Source of the DNA: Favolaschia claudopus
Taxonomy: Eukaryota; Basidiomycota; Agaricomycetes; Agaricales; Mycenaceae
Assembly: GCA_037176885.1 (NCBI GenBank)
Contig: JAWWNJ010000295.1
Span: forward strand, 21,161-85,160
Reading direction: 5' to 3'
Length of the DNA stretch: 64,000 nucleotides
Part shown: positions 35,201 through 43,670 of the stretch, in pieces
How positions within the stretch are numbered: the first letter of the stretch is position 1
Layout: every line of letters starts with the position of its first letter
The notes under the pieces: generated by a model
Told to the model about the DNA's origin: nothing
Database searches by the model: none
Seen by the model: the letters and a program-made list of their open reading frames with translations, nothing else
Made by a program: the position numbers and the translations under genes

Positions 35201-36037
35201 GATGACGGGGTAGATGTAATCGGAGAAATAGTCACTCCGAAACGTACCGCGGTCAGTTTCGACAAAGGCTAGACCGTCCTCGTTCAATCGCATGACATGT
35301 TCAAAGAGCTTGACTTCTTCAGGAAGTAAGTTCCCGTTATGATTAACATCGAGACTGTCCATCCGTTCGCGATCGAGTTTCTTCGTGGGATAGAATTCGG
35401 GAGGACGTGTGGGAAGCGGAGGAAGACTTTGCAGAGGATCCTCGGGAAATTGGCGTCGAGTCCGGGCATGCTCGGGATAAGGCTGGGCAAGAGGTTTGAT
35501 TTTAACTGCGACTTTCTTATAGGCGGTGAGAACTTCGGCGACTCCGTTCTCGTCACAAGTCATTGGGAAGAGAATATCACCGTCTTCCAAATCATCGAGC
35601 GTGGTGTAGAGAGGCTCTGTGGGATCCAAGTGCGGATCAACGGCAAATCCCGTTGGTTTCTCATACGCGGTGTCGATGTCATAATCGGGAACTGCCGACA
35701 AAGTTGAACTCGGACCATCGGCCGAATGTGGATGGGAAGTTGAATCTCGAACTTCAACGACGTTCGTGAAATGCACGTAGGATTTTCCCGGGATAAAGAA
35801 GGTCTGCGCGGTGGAAGTGAAATGGGAAGCGGTGGATTGTTGGATCAGGGAAGATATTTGACTCTCCGAGTACGAAGTCAATCGTGAAATGGTGATGATG
35901 ATAAATAATTTTGCCAGTTTAGTGCCGTAGCGGGCGAGGAGCTCGAACGATAAGTAGAGGGAGGCTGGAGTAAATAGGAGAGTAATCAATAGAGCACAGA
36001 GTAGAGTGGAGTGGGGGTATTGATGTTGTGATAACAT
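32267..36037 (-). CDS. pol: Pol: reverse transcriptase, RNase H and integrase of the gypsy element
   Basis: A single 1256-residue frame. The first ~50 residues are unusually hydrophobic (STLLCALLITLLFTPASLYL). Reverse transcriptase follows with SRWFCVLKKSGALRLVHDLQ, FDLFSGYDA, LPQGFTNSPTEFQ and the catalytic FIDDL near residue 434. RNase H has VDSSFRGTGFVL, SQPKLELYGLYRALR and TDAKYI. Integrase has the zinc-binding HEMLGHRGEYPT with SCHECQLR, then YIDIMYM, TTDNGPE and NSVVERGHY; the second Asp and the Glu are 35 apart. A GPY/F-type module (KWLGPYAIVRR) and an acidic tail (SDEDNPDSSDEDEM) end the protein; no chromodomain was seen. It is intact. A stop and 182 nt separate it from Gag-protease, so it is not made by simple read-through; how it is translated is open. 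Confidence 0.93.
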   Translation of the reverse strand: MLSQHQYPHSTLLCALLITLLFTPASLYLSFELLARYGTKLAKLFIIITISRLTSYSESQISSLIQQSTASHFTSTAQTFFIPGKSYVHFTNVVEVRDSTSHPHSADGPSSTLSAVPDYDIDTAYEKPTGFAVDPHLDPTEPLYTTLDDLEDGDILFPMTCDENGVAEVLTAYKKVAVKIKPLAQPYPEHARTRRQFPEDPLQSLPPLPTRPPEFYPTKKLDRERMDSLDVNHNGNLLPEEVKLFEHVMRLNEDGLAFVETDRGTFRSDYFSDYIYPVIEHTPWAFKNIPIPPGILDKVIEILKTKISHGVYEHSQSPYRSRWFCVLKKSGALRLVHDLQPLNKVSIRDAGVPPILDEFVQPFAGCQIFTVFDLFSGYDARIVDIKSRDLTAFMTPLGLLRLTCLPQGFTNSPTEFQQCMVFILQQEIPHTANVFIDDLPIKGANTQYLDLNGNPETISDNPGIRRYVWEHAQDVHRIMHRIKHAGGTFSAKKTQIGCTEVIILGQLCNSDGRLPDPDRVDKILNWPALTDGRSARRFLGLCGGVRIWIPNYSGLARPLSQLFHKDAPFVWGPAQIEAFETLKRYVTTAPALINIDYTANLDVYLAVDSSFRGTGFVLSQEDERGRRRPARYGSIPFNERESRYSQPKLELYGLYRALRHWRLYLFGIKRLNVETDAKYIKGMLNSPDLQPNATINRWIQGILLFDFNLIHVPGKTFHAPDALSRRELGEGEIVEDHDDSWLDDIVLHAASFNISANLVHSFYSFHTQSNSAPSSFPTASVYVNQTTPALSPFDAVLFDIRHFLITLQFPTFPQKDHNRRMQAKRRFLKKTAEYFMKDEQMFRHNGPDKPPQLVVFDPEKRREILTQAHEMLGHRGEYPTLETVQLRFFWPHMRTQAIKHVRSCHECQLRTRISMQVPLTISAPVTIFAKVYIDIMYMPKAQGFRYIVAAKDDLSGVSEARALRKANARSLAKFFWEELYCRYGVVLQVTTDNGPECKEAFALLMETLNIPQVTISPYNSRANSVVERGHYILRESLVKACAGNLNLWPLKLPAAKFADRVTFRRATGQTPFYTLHGFHPILPFDLAECTFLVEGWTSNMSPVDLLALRTRQIERRPDDLKKAAERLLASRLRSKAEFERRYSARFYRESYQTDELVLVRNSRLATDLGRKWKNKWLGPYAIVRRTTGGSYVLRELSGAISTQGIAATRLLPYISRDDPRLAELAEGFPRDDGMENHPNAEESDEDNPDSSDEDEM

Positions 36038-36219
36038 AGTGAGGTCGTAGCAAGTTTTACGTCGATCGCCACGACGGATAAATAAATCAAGGATGAGGGA
36101 GGATAAAATCGATAAGAGGGAGCGCAGGGACCTGTCTGAGTAAATATCTGAACGTTGGAGTGCCGTCCGCGGGGCACGCGAGGAATATAGTCCGTAGAGT
36201 GGGTAAGGTTGCAGTGGAG
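36038..36219 (-). other. 182-nt gap between the two retrotransposon ORFs
   Basis: It contains several stops in all frames of the sense strand and the second copy of the TCCGCGGGGCACGCGA 16-mer (36166-36181). It could hold a re-initiation signal, an internal promoter or a second priming site. Confidence 0.5.
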
Positions 36220-39200
36220 CTAGTTGACGTAGGGAGAGTCCGAAGTGGTGTAATCAAACTCGTCTGCAAAGATCTGAACATGCGGAACGGTTCCCAGTAT
36301 CCCGCTGGCAAGTATGTCAGAAAATTCGTGGTGATGAACGAATTTGAACTGGAGGAGTTTGTTGATTATAACCGCCAAGTCTTGCCAGTTTTTGTAGACT
36401 GAATCGAGGAGGAGTCTGGCTGCAGCAAGTAGAAATTCGTGTTCGAATGGATGGATCAAGGGATGGTACAAGTGCGTGCGCGATTTGAAGTCGCCGGGGT
36501 AACTAGGGGTTGGTTTCTTCACTGGTGAGTCATAAAAGGCCAATGCTCGAGTGTGCGCAGCGTTGTATTCGGTGGTGTACGTTATGCGTCGGCCAAGCTT
36601 CTCCTCCAAAATTCGCAGGGCGATGAAGCGAGGATTGTGGATTTTAAGGAGGCGTACCACGAAGGCGATACCTTCCTGAATGAGCTGACGCATTCCTGCA
36701 CAAGAAATGGTGAAGAGATCCTTGGGACCAAGCTCGTAGGTGTTGGAAAAGGGAATGGGATTGAGTAAGAAGGGAGTAATGAAGTCGATGTGGAGGATGT
36801 TCCGAATCCGCAAATTTTCACGGTGCTGTGAGAATATCTCAAACATGATGCGGCGAAGATGATCAAAGTATCTAGGGTCATCCTTGTGACTTTCGAGGCC
36901 AGCGGAGAATTCACGAAGACCGCTCTCGCCCAAGTAAGGACGGAAGGCGTTCAGGCCAGGAGGAAAAGTGGTAGCTTGTCCGGAAGTTCGGTCGTGCTCG
37001 TCCTGGGCCTCAAGAAATTGGAAGTGCTCGTGGGTGAACTGCGAATTACAGATCGAGGTCCAGATTCGAACGACATTGGAAATGGGACGGGGGTTGTCGC
37101 CTTCATGCTTCACACGGACTTCATCGCGGCCATCCGGCTCAATGCGATCCATAGAATAAGTGTTTGAGCAAACTGAAGCCAAAGTAAAGCATTGAGTAGC
37201 TTTATCTGCTTCGTCTCCCTCGACGCGAGTAGGGTGAGCACTGAGGACTGAGGGTGGATCATGGGGTGTAAAGCGCGCATGCTGCACAACGGAGGATGCC
37301 GCGCGCTGTGGAATTGGAGTCGCAGCGGTTGAATGCGCAATGCGGGGTCGAGTGTAAGGGGTGGTTGGGTTCTTAGGTCCGCGTGGGGTCGATGCACGAG
37401 TAGGGGTCGCGGAAAGCGAATGGGAAGAAGGCTCAGATGAGGATGGAGGTTGGTACAGAGAGGAATTGCCTCGACGCCTCGGATCGGTGGTGCGTACAAT
37501 TCCCGTGGGTTCAACAGTCAACAACGGCATGACTGCATCGAGGACACAGGTAGGAACAGGGTTGGACTGCTCAGCAGCTGCGTTGGACGGGAAGTATTGA
37601 AAGCGCAAGTTTAAACCATTTTCAGAATGGTCAGGCGCATCCGAGTGGCCGTACGACATTTGTTTATAGAAGTAACCAGTACCGTTATCGTTTACAACGG
37701 CAAGAGGGATGTCGGTGGTAGGATGGACTGGAGAGTCAGGGTATCCGAGTTCCTCAACCGAGTCGGCTGGAGTGGATTCACGAGAGGAAATGTAGATGGG
37801 AGAAATTAACGATAGGGAGCCTGTCTCAACAGGGGAAGACGAAGGGCGAATGTCCATGTCAGATAATGGAGGTAGAGAGTTGTATGGGATCGTAGTAAAT
37901 TCGGGGAGATTGCGAGCGAAGGTAAGGAGTGTCCGAATGAAAGATCGAGGTGAGAGGTTGTCTGAGATTGCTTCTGGCAATAAATAAGGCCGCCGAATTA
38001 ATACCAATCGCAAGAGTTTGCTTTCATGGTCGGAGATATGGAATGTTGGTCTGATTGTCAGGATGTTGAATAGATATTGCAACGGATTCGTTGCCAAGCG
38101 CTTCAAATCAAGGGGATGCAACGGTCTATCCCGGTCGAGACTGTGCGCAGTAAATCCCAAGGCACCACTCGGAATGTTACTGTAATCGTGTGCATGTTCC
38201 TCAATTAGGCGGGAGATTCTTGAAATAAAAGCCGTTGGGGTGAGTTGCAATTTTTCCGCAACCCAAACCAGCTCAGGATGCATTTGCAAGAATCCTTGAA
38301 AGTGAAGCAAATGTCGGGGTGCGACAAGGGACCGATCTGCGTAGAGATCACAGAACAAAAGAAGGTTTGTTCGGGCGACTCGGAATGAATAATTGAATTC
38401 CTCGTGGATTTCTTGTGCCTGAACGCGTGCAAAACCTGTGAAGAAAGCATGGACCGAGACTCCGTTGAGTTCCGGATTGAGCAAGATGTTCGGCATTCGG
38501 TCCGCTGTCAGAATAGAGTTGGCCAATAGGATAAACTCGTCTCGTTGAGTCTCCCAGTCGTGAATGCATTCAAAGGCTCCATGCATCATGAGTATCTTGC
38601 AAGAGGGGCAATTTTGGCCTCTAGGAATCTCGTTTTCAAGAGGGGGAAGGTCTTCGTCTTCAGCAAGCGAGGGAATCTCGACTTCGTGAGTATAGACAGG
38701 AAGCGTAGATTGCGAGGTAGCGCAGGAAACCACGGGACGGGCCGCATGAATGATGTGGGTTATGAATGACCCCGGCATAGGAACAAGGTTGCTTTGCATG
38801 TGCTGATCTTCTTCCTCCTCAACCAATAGTTGGAAACGATTATTTCCTGTGTCTGGGTCCCGGAAGATCAGGTACGTTCCATCTGTTCGTTCATCTATTG
38901 ACACGAAGTTTCCTTTTTGCCAAGGTCGGCCGAATAGCATATCAAAGGGGAAGGATTCTCCGACCCAAAAATTTGCGCTCGTGCTCGCACCGCCCATTGT
39001 GAGTTGTACGTCGGAAAGGTATCCCCGGAGCTCCTTTTGGCCACCATTTGCGTCCCCCATGTTCACATGCCTCGAGATATCCATGGAAACATGTGGAAGA
39101 ATTTTTCGCCAGGCTCCTCGAGAGACTAAGTTCAGCATGGAACCCGTATCAATAATAGCCAGAATATTTTTCCCGTTGATAGTAACTTGGACTCGAATGA

Positions 39201-41298
39201 GTTTTTGACTGTCCCTGGACACGAAAGATGCTGCGGTGAAGGCAGTGTTTTCACGGGGAAGATTTGTTTGAATGGGCAGCTCGGAAAGATTTTCTGCAAT
39301 GGAGTTTACTGCGTGTTGATTTCGAGGGTGATTTTTGAGTCGGATTGCTTCGCTGAGAGCGTTGGATACAGAAGAAGAGATACCGAGGATTTGACCCGCC
39401 GGTAAAGTGATTGGAGTGTTCAGTAAGGTGTTCAGAACATGGTTAGGATCAACGAAGGCAGACACTGCCGACTGCCTCGGTCCTGATTTCTTGGCCGGCT
39501 TTGGTGGATTTGTCGTTGAATTATTCGGCCTCGAAACCGCCTGTGAGTCTTCCATAATGACATCGTCTTTAGAAAAATCAATACGGGGTTCAATTGCGTC
39601 GATAGGATGCTGGATGGGGATCTGTTCTTCCCTGTGCTCGCGCTTGATTGATTGATGTTCCAAGGCAGGTTGCAAAGGAGTCCCTGAGTCCTTTACATGT
39701 GAACGAGTTTGAGGTCGTTGTTTAGGATATGGCAATGGCTTCTCGACGAATCTATCCGATGATCGGGTCACAGCAAATATTTTGGTAAGTTCTTCATCCG
39801 TTGTCGACGATTGAACAAAGACGGGCATGATAGAATCCTCAGGAATCGTCTCAAGGGTATTGCATGCCTGCACTGGTGCGCTCGAGGTGTATGTGAAATT
39901 CGCCTGAGCAGGTGGAGCAGCAGCGGGCTGTCGTTGCCGATTAAAGGCATCGATTAGGGTCTCGTTCTGTTGACCGTATCGCCGCAATAATCTTCCATCT
40001 GGCCATTCAAGAGTACCACGATCACCTCTCTTCAAATCTCCACGAGAAACAACTTCCTGAATAGCAGTACATTCCCATAATCCATGTCCATTTTTGCCGC
40101 AACCCCAGCAGAGTCGATCTTCAGCGCGAACGGGTGGACGAGGTTGCGATTGATTTTGAGAAGCGCCAGGAGGTGAGTATTGATTGTTGCGAAAATTATT
40201 TGGTGGAAGAGGGGGTTGGCTGACTGTGAGAATAGGCACTCGAAGGCATTTAACAGCATGAGGATCGAGCTTCGTGGCCTGATAGTACAGGTAATTGTAC
40301 TCAGGATCTTCAATACTCATTCTACTCATCCGCTTTATGAGTTCGGCTACTTCGTCGGTAGACTCCTGTGCGTTTTTCGAACTCGACTTGGGGGTAGAAG
40401 TGGTAGGAAGAGGTGCTGAGTCTTTGGCTTTACGGGTGCGTTTCTTCGTCTTTCTTTTCGGTTTCTTGGTCTTCTTTTTGCGGGGGACATCGTCTGAGTC
40501 GGTTTCAGACGAATCCGTTTCGTCCTCTGACGAGGATTCGCTATCCTCTGAATCCGATTCGGAGGAATCAAGTTCAGCGTCGAATCGATTTCGGCGAAAT
40601 TTGGCTTCCACGATCTTGACAATGTCGTCTTTGGGAAATGGTTTTGACATATCCCGAGTGGGATCCGCCGCAAGAAGACGTTCCTCAACGATTTCTCGGA
40701 GGGTAGAAGGCATCCCGTGCCAGAGGTAGCGCTCGGCCTCTGCCTGGGTGATTAGTTTCTGGTTCTCCAACCAACCCGAAACTTTGGTATATGCGCGAAT
40801 ATAACGGCGCCATTGGGACATGGATTTAATCGGCCGTTTGCGCCATTTATTCGTGAGTTTGACGAGATCGCTGAACGTGTGCCGCTGATGGTCTTTGTCG
40901 GCGTCAAATAAGGGCAGCATGTCCGTGGAAAGGTGCGCCCAATTCGGTGTGGCATAATGTTTCATTCCTTCAAGGATATGAACCACGTTCCGTGAACAAT
41001 AGTCGGCCAAGCATTCGATTCGTTCCGTCTCAGAGGTAACGTTGTTTTCAGCAAAAAGCTTGTCGAGGTGCGTAATGAAACGAGCGACGTCCTTGGGTCT
41101 GCCCGTAAATTTCTTTGGGGCGCCTCGAGCATTCAAAGAGGGCATATCAACCTGGCTGCGAGCCCGTGGTTGAACTTGTGTGGTTGACATGATGGTGGAG
41201 CGATCGATGTAGCGAGGGATGCGGGACGGGGTGGGACGAGAGAAGGTGATTCGGTGAGTTGAATTCAATATTGGGAAGGAAAGGGAGCTGATTGTCAC
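36220..41298 (-). CDS. gag: Gag-protease polyprotein of the gypsy element with a long extension
   Basis: A single 1692-residue frame starting 29 nt from the 5' LTR; a second in-frame ATG at 41190 (MSTTQVQPRARS) is also plausible. The N-terminal part is capsid-like (KKFTGRPKDVARFITHLDKL, WRRYIRAYTKVSGWL). An acidic Ser/Glu/Asp run and a basic KKKTKKPKRKTKKRTRK run follow. The nucleocapsid zinc knuckle CWGCGKNGHGLWEC is near residue 396. The aspartic protease has AIIDTGSMLNLVS near residue 717 and DMLFGRPW. After the protease comes a further ~770 residues before the stop, with no motif I recognise; gypsy elements usually pass from protease to reverse transcriptase at once. The ORF is uninterrupted, so the extension is under some constraint or the element is very young. 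Confidence 0.88.
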   Translation of the reverse strand: MTISSLSFPILNSTHRITFSRPTPSRIPRYIDRSTIMSTTQVQPRARSQVDMPSLNARGAPKKFTGRPKDVARFITHLDKLFAENNVTSETERIECLADYCSRNVVHILEGMKHYATPNWAHLSTDMLPLFDADKDHQRHTFSDLVKLTNKWRKRPIKSMSQWRRYIRAYTKVSGWLENQKLITQAEAERYLWHGMPSTLREIVEERLLAADPTRDMSKPFPKDDIVKIVEAKFRRNRFDAELDSSESDSEDSESSSEDETDSSETDSDDVPRKKKTKKPKRKTKKRTRKAKDSAPLPTTSTPKSSSKNAQESTDEVAELIKRMSRMSIEDPEYNYLYYQATKLDPHAVKCLRVPILTVSQPPLPPNNFRNNQYSPPGASQNQSQPRPPVRAEDRLCWGCGKNGHGLWECTAIQEVVSRGDLKRGDRGTLEWPDGRLLRRYGQQNETLIDAFNRQRQPAAAPPAQANFTYTSSAPVQACNTLETIPEDSIMPVFVQSSTTDEELTKIFAVTRSSDRFVEKPLPYPKQRPQTRSHVKDSGTPLQPALEHQSIKREHREEQIPIQHPIDAIEPRIDFSKDDVIMEDSQAVSRPNNSTTNPPKPAKKSGPRQSAVSAFVDPNHVLNTLLNTPITLPAGQILGISSSVSNALSEAIRLKNHPRNQHAVNSIAENLSELPIQTNLPRENTAFTAASFVSRDSQKLIRVQVTINGKNILAIIDTGSMLNLVSRGAWRKILPHVSMDISRHVNMGDANGGQKELRGYLSDVQLTMGGASTSANFWVGESFPFDMLFGRPWQKGNFVSIDERTDGTYLIFRDPDTGNNRFQLLVEEEEDQHMQSNLVPMPGSFITHIIHAARPVVSCATSQSTLPVYTHEVEIPSLAEDEDLPPLENEIPRGQNCPSCKILMMHGAFECIHDWETQRDEFILLANSILTADRMPNILLNPELNGVSVHAFFTGFARVQAQEIHEEFNYSFRVARTNLLLFCDLYADRSLVAPRHLLHFQGFLQMHPELVWVAEKLQLTPTAFISRISRLIEEHAHDYSNIPSGALGFTAHSLDRDRPLHPLDLKRLATNPLQYLFNILTIRPTFHISDHESKLLRLVLIRRPYLLPEAISDNLSPRSFIRTLLTFARNLPEFTTIPYNSLPPLSDMDIRPSSSPVETGSLSLISPIYISSRESTPADSVEELGYPDSPVHPTTDIPLAVVNDNGTGYFYKQMSYGHSDAPDHSENGLNLRFQYFPSNAAAEQSNPVPTCVLDAVMPLLTVEPTGIVRTTDPRRRGNSSLYQPPSSSEPSSHSLSATPTRASTPRGPKNPTTPYTRPRIAHSTAATPIPQRAASSVVQHARFTPHDPPSVLSAHPTRVEGDEADKATQCFTLASVCSNTYSMDRIEPDGRDEVRVKHEGDNPRPISNVVRIWTSICNSQFTHEHFQFLEAQDEHDRTSGQATTFPPGLNAFRPYLGESGLREFSAGLESHKDDPRYFDHLRRIMFEIFSQHRENLRIRNILHIDFITPFLLNPIPFSNTYELGPKDLFTISCAGMRQLIQEGIAFVVRLLKIHNPRFIALRILEEKLGRRITYTTEYNAAHTRALAFYDSPVKKPTPSYPGDFKSRTHLYHPLIHPFEHEFLLAAARLLLDSVYKNWQDLAVIINKLLQFKFVHHHEFSDILASGILGTVPHVQIFADEFDYTTSDSPYVN

Positions 41299-41305
41299 TT
41301 CAAAA

Positions 41306-41324
41306 CCCCTCGCGGTGGGCTCCA
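41306..41324 (-). promoter_or_regulatory. tRNA primer binding site
   Basis: Two bases after the 5' LTR the sense strand reads TGGAGCCCACCGCGAGGGG. It begins with TGG, the complement of the CCA end of a tRNA, and is GC-rich throughout as such sites are. The matching tRNA was not identified. Confidence 0.75.
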
Positions 41325-41326
41325 GA

Positions 41327-42295
41327 TGTGACGTCGTATATTGAATACTCCGAAGTAACGTTTAAACCAGGCGTTAGGTTACGAAACTCGGGTGAGTGGG
41401 TTTGAAGCGCGTTCAGTCCGAATCCAACCCGAATAGGAAATGTTGTCGAGATAGATGAGGGGTCGACCCAGTGCGAAGACCTCGCTGTATTTCGATGAGA
41501 CGTGGAGGGTTTTGAGAGAAGACAGTGATCTGTAGGCTGGAAGGTTAAAATAAAGTAAGGATCGATTTTACCGTTGGTTATTTAAATCCAGAGTATTTAG
41601 ACGGGAGGGCGAGTGTGGCAGAAGATATGGGTTCCAAGATGTTATTCTTGCAAACCTCAAGCAAAGGAGACGGTCGGGTGGTACCAGAGGTTATGTAGAA
41701 ACGGGTAGTAATTGGTACGATGCTCTCGAGCAGCAACTACGAATAAATACAAAGAGGAGTACCGGTATTCTGGGTTTTTACATGTGGTACAGAATAAATT
41801 GAGATGAGGTGTCCATGTGGCTTGCACAGCCAAATATCAAGGAACGAGGGGTCGTTTCCATGATCTGGGGATCGCTCGCATGACCGTAGTAAGGTACAAA
41901 ATATCAGTTTTCACCTTGGAATGAAGTTCAACCAATAAAATTGTGTCGGAGTGAAATGTGGATAATTTCTCCACATGCAGCTCTTGGGATTGGCTGAGAT
42001 CGTATGATGGAAGCAGTTGTGACCGTATGGGAAGGGTAGAGGCCGTATCTTGGATATCCAGCTTGCGAGAGAACCCCGGGATGAATATTTGAAAGTTGAT
42101 GTTGGGTCAGGTGATGCGATCAAACAACTTTTCCACGGTTCAACTTGTCCGTCCCAGTTGCTCCGTGGCAGGTGAAGACGTGAAATTCGGGTGTGAGGTA
42201 CAGAGAATGATAGAGATGGGAATGGGAGAATTATATCGAGAGGTTGGTATATGAAAACCCGGTGATTTATGTGTAAACAGCGTAGCCGTGTCACA
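41327..42295 (-). repeat. 5' LTR of the Ty3/gypsy element
   Basis: 969 bp with ends TGTGAC and GTCACA, the same as 31185-32153 apart from one base (near 42121). In the element's orientation it is the upstream LTR and carries the promoter. It is followed on the right by the target duplication ATTAT (42296-42300). Confidence 0.95.
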
Positions 42296-42300
42296 ATTAT

Positions 42301-43660
42301 TCCAGTAATCAACAAAATCATCCAGACAGAGCTGAATAATTTTCGGCCACAGCCAATTGAATAGATTACTGTAAAATGTTCGTCAAAATTTGATAGTTGA
42401 AGAGTTGGGGAAGCATACACATGAACATCATAAGCTGCATTGAAATAATTGAGGGTTCGGCCCAGCAGTAAAATTTCCTTGATGTCAAACCCAACATAAT
42501 TTGTAAAAAGCTTCCAAGATGCTTCAATGGGAATGTTGTCGGTGCTCGGCAATGCCACAAAAGCAGGATGATCTTCCAAGGAGACATCGGGCATACATTT
42601 TTGGCTAAAATAGCGAGTCAGAACCACGTAGAAAATAAATCAGCATAGCTCTTACCGCAAAGCAAGATGCGCTGCATATAGCTCCCCCGTCTCAGACCCT
42701 CCATCAACTGTCGCCTGAACAAAAACTTTAAGAACGGTTGAAAAACAAATTTAGAATATGCAGTAAGTGAACACATACGACCATTATCTCCAACCAAGTC
42801 AAGATAGTAATGACCGACAGTCGATGAGCATCGAGCATTAGGGACAGTCAAGAATTTGATCATTCTACGGCTTGAATGGCAGCGAGAACCGTAGATATCT
42901 ATACCAACTCGCCCCATGCGCAAGGCTTTGAAGTTCAATTTCTCATGGCCGTCAAAATGAACTTCATAGTAGACTCCGGTGTCGGTAAGGTGTCCACGCT
43001 GCTTAGGGGTACGGTTACGGCCCGGATATCTAATCTCTGCTCCACCGGGATCCAAGTCGGCCATCAAACGGCGAACGGTGTCGCTGAGAAATTATCAGCT
43101 TGAAGTACATTGGAGAAGGAATGTGACGGAAGCGAAGGCGAGTCGAATTCCGGCACACAGGGACCAAGCAAAGAACTGGGGTAAGTCCTAGATTGACCAA
43201 GGGAAAGGAATCTACGACAATCAGCGAACTACTTATACTAGAAAATGGAGGCTGTGTATTGAGTCTTGGCAACGACTCGGGCAAATCTCGCCGTGAGCTG
43301 ATGCGAGCGGTAGATCCGTCACAAGGAACAACCGCCATACCGGGGAATTTTCACTCCATGTTCGCGGGCTATCTGAGTCTGAACCGTTCCGGGACCCTTG
43401 CGAGAGGAAGCATTACCAGAAATGACTTCGCCGATGATTGTGGCTGAAATATGTTCCGGCGGTGGTTTCTTGACAGTGTCGACATTGAATTTGCGATTAA
43501 GGCCTTTCAAAGTAGTGAGATTAGTACATGCAAGTGAGCAAAGTGAATAATCGGCATGTCAAGAATTATATACACACCCAATCTTGTAGTTAAAATCCTT
43601 GACAAGATAAGCCAGTCGCTGAGCAAGACTCAGACTGTTGCGAGAATATCTGTGGAGAGC
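42301..43660. mobile_element. Integrase repeat unit, copy B, right part
   Basis: It matches 26873-28232 of copy A with one difference seen (ACTCAG here, ACTGAG in A). It encodes the N-terminal and catalytic parts of the same minus-strand integrase-like gene, now cut off from its C-terminus by the retrotransposon. The unit ends at GAGAGC (43660), directly against alpha-kinase sequence. Confidence 0.85.
42301..43660 (-). pseudogene. Integrase-like gene of copy B, split by the retrotransposon
   Basis: It has the same exons as copy [33 protein letters not shown] (first Asp), [11 protein letters not shown] (second Asp) and DNIPIEASW (Glu). The codons after [12 protein letters not shown] run into the LTR at WNN; the remaining C-terminal exon lies 11 kb away at 30890-31184. 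All three catalytic residues remain in this part, but the conserved C-terminal region is lost. Any read-through product would end in LTR sequence. Confidence 0.8.
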
Positions 43661-43670
43661 TGCTTCCAGC

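Larger units (their letters stand above)
31185..42295 (-). mobile_element. Ty3/gypsy LTR retrotransposon, 11.1 kb, complete
   Basis: The element has 969-bp LTRs at both ends, a tRNA primer binding site, a Gag-protease ORF and a reverse transcriptase/RNase H/integrase ORF in the order protease-RT-RNase H-integrase, all on the minus strand. It is flanked by the 5-bp duplication ATTAT (31180-31184 and 42296-42300). The unoccupied site is seen directly in copy A at about 26873. LTRs differ at one base in 969, so the insertion is very recent. It has broken the integrase-like gene of copy B within the codons for YWNNHR. Confidence 0.95.

Noticed and set aside
41911..42627. 238-codon minus-strand ORF
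   Set aside because: It is a chimera of broken integrase-like codons and LTR sequence created by the insertion; not an evolved gene.
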